From contig DATKCN010000221.1 of the NCBI GenBank assembly GCA_035513175.1, forward strand, positions 1 to 17,902: a DNA stretch of 17,902 nucleotides. Reading direction: 5' to 3'. The notes beneath the pieces were generated by a model. The model was not told the DNA's origin. It ran no database searches and worked only from the letters and a program-made list of their open reading frames with translations. Positions 13,062 to 17,902 of this stretch are shown here, one piece after another. The number at the start of each line of letters is the position of its first letter. Position 1 is the stretch's first letter. A program made the translations under genes and the position numbers. This stretch comes from DATKCN01 sp035513175. Lineage in GTDB: Bacteria; Chloroflexota; Chloroflexia; Thermomicrobiales; CFX8.

Positions 13062-13705
13062 ACCTCGACTACCTCATCAACCAGCGCGCGCGCGTGCTCG
13101 ATCTGACGGTCGAGCACCTGGAGATGACGCTGCTGGCGGTGGCCATCGCGCTGCTGTTCGCGATTCCGCTGGGGATCGTCGCCGCCCGCTTCACGGCCGC
13201 GTCACTGCCGATCTTCGGGCTGCTGGGCGCGATATACACCATCCCCAGCCTGGCGGCGCTCGCGCTGCTGATCCCGCTGGTCGGGCTGGGCCGCACGCCG
13301 GCCGTGATCGTGCTGGCGGCCTATGCCCAGCTCTTCCTGGTGCGCAACATCGCCACCGGCCTGCGGGGCGTCGACCCGGCGGCGCTGGAAGCGGCGCGCG
13401 GCATGGGCATGGCGGGCTGGCAGGTGCTGCTGAACGTGCAGGTTCCGCTGGCGCTGCCGGTCATCATTGCCGGTGTGCGCATCGCGCTCGTCACGACGAT
13501 CAGCTTCGCCACGATCACCGCCTGGATCAATGCCGGTGGCCTCGGCACGCTGCTGTTCAACGGCATCACCCGCAACAATCAGTCGATGATCCTGGCCGGG
13601 ACGATCGCCGTCACTGCCCTGGCGCTGCTGGCTGACCAGCTCATGCGCCTGCTGGAGCGGCTGACAGCCGTCTCGCGTGCCCGCCGAGCCGCCGCCAGGG
13701 AGTAG
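13058..13705 (+). CDS. Osmoprotectant ABC importer permease 2
   Basis: A 215-residue membrane protein, the partner of the permease encoded at 10297. It opens with a short cytoplasmic stretch and then LTVEHLEMTLLAVAIALLFA, continues with about five hydrophobic segments, and carries the coupling loop GLRGVDPAALEAARGMGMAG followed by VQVPLALPVIIAGVRIA. The central IYTIPSLAALALLIP block is conserved in OpuCB/OpuCD. The start overlaps the ATPase stop by 4 bp, so the two are translationally coupled. Two different permeases suggest a heterodimeric membrane pore, as in OpuC. The operon ends here at a strong hairpin. Confidence 0.92.
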   Translation: MNLDYLINQRARVLDLTVEHLEMTLLAVAIALLFAIPLGIVAARFTAASLPIFGLLGAIYTIPSLAALALLIPLVGLGRTPAVIVLAAYAQLFLVRNIATGLRGVDPAALEAARGMGMAGWQVLLNVQVPLALPVIIAGVRIALVTTISFATITAWINAGGLGTLLFNGITRNNQSMILAGTIAVTALALLADQLMRLLERLTAVSRARRAAARE

Positions 13706-13752
13706 AGAACTCCGGGCCGGGTCGGGGCACGCGATCGGCAGCAACCCTCCAG

Positions 13753-13788
13753 CCCACCCCCTCTCCCAGTTCCGGGTGTGGGGGTGGG
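13753..13788. terminator. Symmetric hairpin between convergent operons
   Basis: CCCACCCCC (13753-13761) pairs with GGGGGTGGG (13780-13788). Inside, after matching 3-nt bulges, CCC (13765-13767) pairs with GGG (13774-13776) around a 6-nt loop. It lies between the importer permease stop (13705) and the M28 peptidase stop (13798), so it could end transcription from both sides. No U-run is present. Confidence 0.55.
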
Positions 13789-13797
13789 GCCCCTCGC

Positions 13798-15585
13798 TCA
13801 GCCCGCCGCGGCGTCGACGACCTCGCGCGCCTGCTCCAGCGTCCAGTTCAGGCGGTTCTGCCCGCGCTGCAGGTGTGTCCGCAGAATGCCGCTCTGATGG
13901 ATGTCGTCGCCGATTCTTGGGGCGATTAACGCCGGCGCAAGGTCGGGCAGGGGCGGCACGTTGATGGCCGGGTCGTGCCAGAACTCGCTCATGCGACTGT
14001 AATTGACCCGCACCAGCAGCCGTCCCAGACGACGTTGCGCGAAGTTGAACCGCTTCGCGGCTGGATCCCCCGCGCTATTCACGGAAGGCGCGTGTGCGTA
14101 GAACGTTTCGAGCGCGGCATCCAGCGCGCTCAGAGCGGCGAATGACGGCCCGAAGTCGAACAGGCTGCCCGTGGCTTCCTGATATGACTGCAGGTGGCGA
14201 CGGAAATCCGCGGTTGTCACGCGCCAGTCGAACGGGTGAAGCGGAGCGTTGAGGACTCGCAACACTGACGCGCTGTACATCTTGATGTCTCGAAGGAGAT
14301 TATCCCTGTCGGCGATGTCCATGTTGTCGTCTTCGCTGTGCCACTGGATGTTGCCGCCGCAGCCTCCGACTGGATAGTAGCCCATCTCCTCGCGCTTCTC
14401 GGCGGTCATCGTCGACGACAGCATGTAGAACGACGACACTCCAATGCTGTTAAAGGCATAGTCCCCGGCGCGCGGCGGGCGCGATGTCTCCGGCGTGATG
14501 CCGGTCACCTCGCGGATGACCTTGTCCACGAACGGCTCGGCTTCGCTCATGCACGTCAGGTGGTTGTACGTTTCCGCCCAGCGCGCGCCGGGCGAGTCGC
14601 AGTTGACCTGCGCGACGCAGTTCCGCGCCATGTCGATCGCGAAGGTGTCTGCGTACCATGTCGATCCGGCGTAACGCCCATGCGAGTGTCCGCTCCACCA
14701 CGCGGCCCGCAGGCTGCGCTTGATCGAACCGGCATGCTTCTGGAAGGCGCGCGCGATCTCAAGAATGGTCGCGCAGCCGGTCGCGTTGTCTGCGACGCCG
14801 TAGTGCCAGCCGTCGAGATGCCCGTTCAGCAGCACGAACTCCTCCGGAGCTTCGCTGCCTCGCACTTCGGCCACCAGCACCGGGATCGGCCGCCAGTCCA
14901 TTTCGAGCGTCGTCGACATCGCCACGCGGCCTCCGCGCCGGGCGACGTCGATCAGTTCCTGGCCGTCGGCGTTGCTCACGCTGATGACGGGGATAGTGGG
15001 CTGCCGCTCGTACGAGTCGAGGTCCGGCGTGCCCCAGATCGACGTCGTGAGGCTCTCATGGATGTAGTAGCCCGCATGCACGAAGATCCCGCCGATGGCT
15101 CCCGCCTTCATCGCGTCCAGCACCTTGTCGGGTGATGGCATCCCTTCCGAGATCACGATCTTTGCGGCAACGATGGCCGGGTCGATGTTGACGCTGCCGC
15201 CAAACAGATCGCCGCCTCGTTCGCCACTGCTCGGCACGTAGACCAGGTCGCCGGAGAATTCGACGCCGTCCGTCGAGACTGCCATCACCGCCGACTTGGC
15301 CCGATACGACTTGCCATCCGGCTCGTCGACGCGCAGCGATGCGCCCAGCGGCATCGAGATGAAGCACACCGGCTCGTGCAGCGTGTACGGAATTCCGGCG
15401 TCGTCGAGTTCGCGCATGATGTGCTCGAAGCCCTCGCGCTCTTCAGGCGAGCCGGAGGTGCGCACCAATGTGCCCAGTTTCTCGATCGCGCGCCATGGCA
15501 CATCGAGCGAGATCTCGCCAAGGATCCGCTCTTCGGCGTCGCTGTCCGTCCAGCTTGCGATGTTCGACTCACGCCTGGCAACCAT
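13798..15585 (-). CDS. M28-family peptidase with altered catalytic motif
   Basis: A 595-residue protein of the M28 aminopeptidase fold with a PA-like insert (about residues 90-250). Metal-site residues H256 and D258 (NGHLDGW), D266 (ADNATG), D330 (VNCDSPG) and H416 (WHSEDDN) are in order. The usual GEE motif, which supplies the catalytic glutamate and one zinc ligand, reads G299-H300-S301 in WWSGHSHGRYAGSTWYAD. I recall similar GHS variants among database M28 proteins but cannot check, so classical aminopeptidase activity is uncertain. There is no signal peptide from the ATG at 15585, which follows GGGAGG; longer in-frame starts up to 15687 overlap the upstream gene. It is last in a run with CapA and Dpp-type permease genes, suggesting work on imported peptides. 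Confidence 0.85.
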   Translation of the reverse strand: MVARRESNIASWTDSDAEERILGEISLDVPWRAIEKLGTLVRTSGSPEEREGFEHIMRELDDAGIPYTLHEPVCFISMPLGASLRVDEPDGKSYRAKSAVMAVSTDGVEFSGDLVYVPSSGERGGDLFGGSVNIDPAIVAAKIVISEGMPSPDKVLDAMKAGAIGGIFVHAGYYIHESLTTSIWGTPDLDSYERQPTIPVISVSNADGQELIDVARRGGRVAMSTTLEMDWRPIPVLVAEVRGSEAPEEFVLLNGHLDGWHYGVADNATGCATILEIARAFQKHAGSIKRSLRAAWWSGHSHGRYAGSTWYADTFAIDMARNCVAQVNCDSPGARWAETYNHLTCMSEAEPFVDKVIREVTGITPETSRPPRAGDYAFNSIGVSSFYMLSSTMTAEKREEMGYYPVGGCGGNIQWHSEDDNMDIADRDNLLRDIKMYSASVLRVLNAPLHPFDWRVTTADFRRHLQSYQEATGSLFDFGPSFAALSALDAALETFYAHAPSVNSAGDPAAKRFNFAQRRLGRLLVRVNYSRMSEFWHDPAINVPPLPDLAPALIAPRIGDDIHQSGILRTHLQRGQNRLNWTLEQAREVVDAAAG

Positions 15586-15634
15586 CGTCACGTTCCTCCC
15601 TGCCTCCCGCCTAAGTTCGCGCTCAGGCGTCTCC

Positions 15635-15653
15635 CGGCGCCACGCCGGCGCCG
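15635..15653. other. Hairpin in the CapA-M28 intercistronic gap
   Basis: CGGCGCC and GGCGCCG pair perfectly around a 5-nt loop in the 83-bp gap between the two genes. It could be an RNA processing or attenuation point that lowers expression of the peptidase, or protect the upstream message. Confidence 0.35.
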
Positions 15654-15668
15654 TCTCCGTCCGCATGC

Positions 15669-16733
15669 CTACGACAACACCAGCCACGCGGTGTCATCTT
15701 CGACCTCAAGCCGCGTGTTGAACGGCGCGGAGAGCGCCGCCAGCTTGTCCAGCACGCGTCCCGCGACCTCGCCCGTCGCCAGTTCAGGAAGCCCGCGCTC
15801 ATCAACCCACAGCGGCACGATCTCGACGCCCAGCGCGTTGCCTGCGCCGATGGTGATCCTGGCGATCAGCGATTCCGGCTCCATGAATCCTCGGGGCCGC
15901 TCGAAGATGAAGTTGCCGGCGCTGTAGAAGATCGGAGCGCCATTGTAGGCCTCGATGCCGTGCAGCGAGTGTGAGTGATGACCGAAGACGACGCCCGCGC
16001 CAGCATCGATCAATGCGTGGCCCAGCGGCTGCTGGTACGTCGCCAGCAGACCCTGATATGGTGACAGCCACCACGACGGCACGCCCCAGTGGATGGCAAC
16101 GATCACCAGTTCGGCCTGGGCGGCAAGCTCACGAACCTGGCCGCACACCAGCTCCTGGTCCTCCGCGCGTGCCCAGGAGTGAACGACCGGCATCGTCCCG
16201 GGCTGCTCGTTGATCAGGTTGGTGTCAACCTCCAGCGAAAACTGCACCCGAATAGGCGCGATGCCCGGCATTGACTCATAGGCTTCAGATCCAAGCGGCA
16301 ACGTCGACGAAACGCTCAGCAGCGCGACGCGTTTGCCGCCGGCCTCGAGCCAGCAGGGCGCCAGCGCTTCAGCGAGGTTCAGCCCGGCGCCACAGCGTAG
16401 GATGCCCGCGTCGTCGCAAGCGCTCAGCGTGTCCGCCAGCGCCTCGGACCCGTAGTCCATCATGTGATTGTTCGCGAGTGAGACCGCGTGAATGCCCATC
16501 TCCCGGACATCCTCGATGATCTCGGGGTCGGAACGCAGGCTGGAGTTCTTGAGCATCTTCGATCCCCGGCGCGAGAGCGGCATCTCCAGATTTGCCGTCA
16601 CAACCTCGGATTCCCGCATCGCCGCGATCGCCCCGTCGAGCCCTGCGTCATGGTCTCTGCGCAGCGTCCTCAGCCGCTGGCGCAGCATCAGGTCTCCGAC
16701 CAGGCTGATTGATCCGGCGTTGGATCGGCTCAT
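15669..16733 (-). CDS. CapA-family (poly-gamma-glutamate type) metallophosphatase-fold protein
   Basis: A 354-residue protein with the full CapA pattern: LVGDLML (GD at 13-14), TANLEMPLS (NLE 48-50), VSLANNHMMDYG (ANNH 87-90), VAIHWGVPSWW (HWG 215-217), GAGVVFGHHSHSLHGIE (251-255) and YSAGNFIFERPRG (270-282). This is the calcineurin-like fold that binds two metals. Named members take part in poly-gamma-glutamate capsule synthesis or release, but most bacterial homologues have no proven substrate. It lacks the N-terminal membrane anchor of capsule CapA. It starts 64 bp after the DppC-like gene, with GGAG 10 nt before the ATG, and is followed by the M28 gene. Its place suggests a hydrolase acting on an imported or surface peptide polymer, which is inference. 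Confidence 0.9.
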   Translation of the reverse strand: MSRSNAGSISLVGDLMLRQRLRTLRRDHDAGLDGAIAAMRESEVVTANLEMPLSRRGSKMLKNSSLRSDPEIIEDVREMGIHAVSLANNHMMDYGSEALADTLSACDDAGILRCGAGLNLAEALAPCWLEAGGKRVALLSVSSTLPLGSEAYESMPGIAPIRVQFSLEVDTNLINEQPGTMPVVHSWARAEDQELVCGQVRELAAQAELVIVAIHWGVPSWWLSPYQGLLATYQQPLGHALIDAGAGVVFGHHSHSLHGIEAYNGAPIFYSAGNFIFERPRGFMEPESLIARITIGAGNALGVEIVPLWVDERGLPELATGEVAGRVLDKLAALSAPFNTRLEVEDDTAWLVLS

Positions 16734-16760
16734 GTCGGGATCGCTCCAATCCTGAACAGC

Positions 16761-16786
16761 GGCGCCAGCTTCGACCAGCCGGCGCC
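16761..16786. other. Paired GGCGCC palindromes between the DppC-like and CapA genes
   Basis: GGCGCC occurs at 16761-16766 and 16781-16786, exactly 20 bp apart, in the 64-bp intercistronic gap. The two can pair as a hairpin with a 14-nt loop. The same hexamer forms the stem in the next gap (15635-15653). Confidence 0.3.
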
Positions 16787-16797
16787 AAATGATCGTG

Positions 16798-17688
16798 TCA
16801 GCGGCCTTGTGGATCGAGCGCGTCGCGCAGGGCGTCGCCGAGGAAGTTGAAACAGAGGACCGAGATTAGGATCAACATGCCGGGGTAGAACGGAAGGATC
16901 GGGTTTTCCCACATGTAGGCCTGGGCGTTGCTCAGCATGTTGCCCCAGCTCGGATTCGGCGGCATGATCCCCAGCCCTAGGTAGCTGAGCGCCGACTCGA
17001 TCAGGATCGCGTTCGCCACGCCAAGCGATGCGGCCACGATGATCGATGGAACCGCATGCGGCAGGATATGCCGCCAGAGCTGGCGCAACTGCGACGCTCC
17101 GATCGCCTTGGCGACGGTTACGAAGTCGTACGTCTTGTACTTGAGCACTTCGCCGCGCACCACGCGCGCGACGACCATCCAGCTTGTCAGTCCGATCACG
17201 AGCACAATGTTGATGAAGCTCGTGCCGAACACCGCGACGACGATCAAAACCAGAAAGAACGTCGGGATCGCCAGCATGCCGTCAGTCAGCCGCATCAGTG
17301 CCGATTCAGTCCAGCCGCCGAAGAAGCCGGCTACGCCACCGGTAATCGTGCCGATCACGATCGAGATCGTCATGGCAATGAATCCGACACCAAGTGATGA
17401 CCGCGCGCCGAACACCAGTCGCGAATAGACATCGCGGCCACTCTCATCGGTCCCGAGCGGGTGGCTCAGCGACGGCGATTCATGGCGGGCGCGGATGTTG
17501 ACATAATTGGGGTCATGGGTCGTGACAATCGGCGCGAACGCCGCGGCAAGCGAAATCAGGATCAACAGCAAGCCGGCCACGGGCGCGAGACGACTGCGCA
17601 GGAACCTGCGGATGATCAGTTGCTGCGGTCTCGTGCGGCGTGGGGCGTCACCGATCAGCGTGCCCGACGTGGTTGTCTCGCTTGCCAT
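16798..17688 (-). CDS. Peptide/nickel-type ABC importer permease (DppC/OppC family)
   Basis: A 296-residue inner membrane permease. It has a cytoplasmic N-terminus, a first helix (VAGLLLILISLAAAFAPIV), then the OppC-N signature HPLGTDESGRDVYSRLVFGARSSL and five more hydrophobic segments. The ATPase coupling loop is VRGEVLKYKTYDFVTVAKAIGAS, followed by HILPHAVPSIIV. The end, PPNPSWGNMLSNAQAYMWE and LGDALRDALDPQGR, is classic for DppC. It imports di- or oligopeptides, or related solutes, as a heterodimer with the DppB-like protein encoded just upstream. The ATG follows GAGG by 8 nt and the gap to the previous stop is 10 bp, so the two are co-transcribed. No ATPase or binding protein is visible inside the window. 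Confidence 0.95.
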   Translation of the reverse strand: MASETTTSGTLIGDAPRRTRPQQLIIRRFLRSRLAPVAGLLLILISLAAAFAPIVTTHDPNYVNIRARHESPSLSHPLGTDESGRDVYSRLVFGARSSLGVGFIAMTISIVIGTITGGVAGFFGGWTESALMRLTDGMLAIPTFFLVLIVVAVFGTSFINIVLVIGLTSWMVVARVVRGEVLKYKTYDFVTVAKAIGASQLRQLWRHILPHAVPSIIVAASLGVANAILIESALSYLGLGIMPPNPSWGNMLSNAQAYMWENPILPFYPGMLILISVLCFNFLGDALRDALDPQGR

Positions 17689-17698
17689 CCAGCGAACC

Positions 17699-17902
17699 TC
17701 AGTTCAGGGTAATCCGCGGATCGAGATAGCCGTAGATCACATCCGTCACGAAATTACTGATGATCACCATGGTCGCAACTGTCAGGGTGACGCCCATCAC
17801 GAGCGGGTAGTCGCGGGTGGTGGCCGCTTCGACAGCCAGCCGGCCCATGCCTGGCCAGGCAAAGACGGCTTCGGTGATCGCCGCTCCACTTGCCGCGCGC
17901 GG
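17699..17902 (-). CDS. DppB/OppB-type ABC importer permease, C-terminal part
   Basis: The last 67 residues of a permease whose start lies beyond the right edge. The fragment reads GAAITEAVFAWPGMGRLAVE, then a hydrophobic helix and a close of NFVTDVIYGYLDPRITLN. The WPGMG and YxYLDPRI blocks are diagnostic of the DppB/OppB family C-terminus. The stop codon is at 17699-17701, 10 bp before the DppC-like start. It is the first visible gene of the minus-strand set of transporter, CapA-like and M28 genes. Confidence 0.92.
   Translation of the reverse strand, partial: PRAASGAAITEAVFAWPGMGRLAVEAATTRDYPLVMGVTLTVATMVIISNFVTDVIYGYLDPRITLN

Noticed and set aside
1..17902. tRNA, rRNA, insertion sequence or prophage genes
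   Set aside because: I found no cloverleaf, rRNA-like stretch, transposase motif or terminal repeats with target duplications.

Overview
The window is a GC-rich stretch of bacterial chromosome packed with genes. It shows frequent GTG starts, purine-rich ribosome binding sites, two lipoproteins with threonine/proline-rich or acidic linkers, a Uma2-type gene, and GC-rich intergenic hairpins. This mix fits Chloroflexota, especially Thermomicrobia-like lineages, but that is inferred from general character and no rRNA or marker gene is present to prove it.

Left part (1-5253). The tail of a TetR-type regulator is followed, in convergent orientation, by a Phd/RelE-type toxin-antitoxin pair on the minus strand. 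Next on the plus strand come a SnoaL-like cyclase fold protein, a YtcJ-type amidohydrolase, a UPF0173 metallo-beta-lactamase-fold hydrolase, an unrecognised 119-residue protein and a Uma2-family protein. The gaps here hold unusual structures: a G-quadruplex motif, a near-perfect 33-bp inverted repeat, and a 63-bp tandem repeat in nearly three copies with an internal hairpin.

Middle part (5285-10120). A minus-strand lipoprotein has a T/P-rich linker and a beta-sandwich domain. It is followed by a 34-residue membrane peptide preceded by a perfect palindrome, a stand-alone response regulator, and a 423-bp gap carrying the decayed start of a second Uma2 gene. Then comes a fused JAMM metallopeptidase-aspartate racemase gene, translationally coupled to a DinB-fold gene, with a second DinB-fold gene behind it.

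Transporter part (10297-13705). Four genes (permease, lipoprotein binding protein, ATPase, permease) encode a complete OpuC/Yeh-type osmoprotectant ABC importer. The ATPase gene has no ATG, GTG or TTG start at its N-terminus; its only well-placed initiation site is an ATC codon behind a good ribosome binding site.

Right part (13798-17902, minus strand, read right to left). The end of a DppB-like permease, a DppC-like permease, a CapA-family protein and an M28-family peptidase with altered catalytic residues form an apparent operon, suggesting uptake and processing of peptides or a peptide-like polymer. A strong symmetric hairpin separates this operon from the convergent importer genes.

A 13-base word (CATCCC[T/G]CG[G/T]CCC) recurs four times, only in gaps and mostly just upstream of genes. 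Twice it is paired with an inverted partner just after the preceding stop codon.
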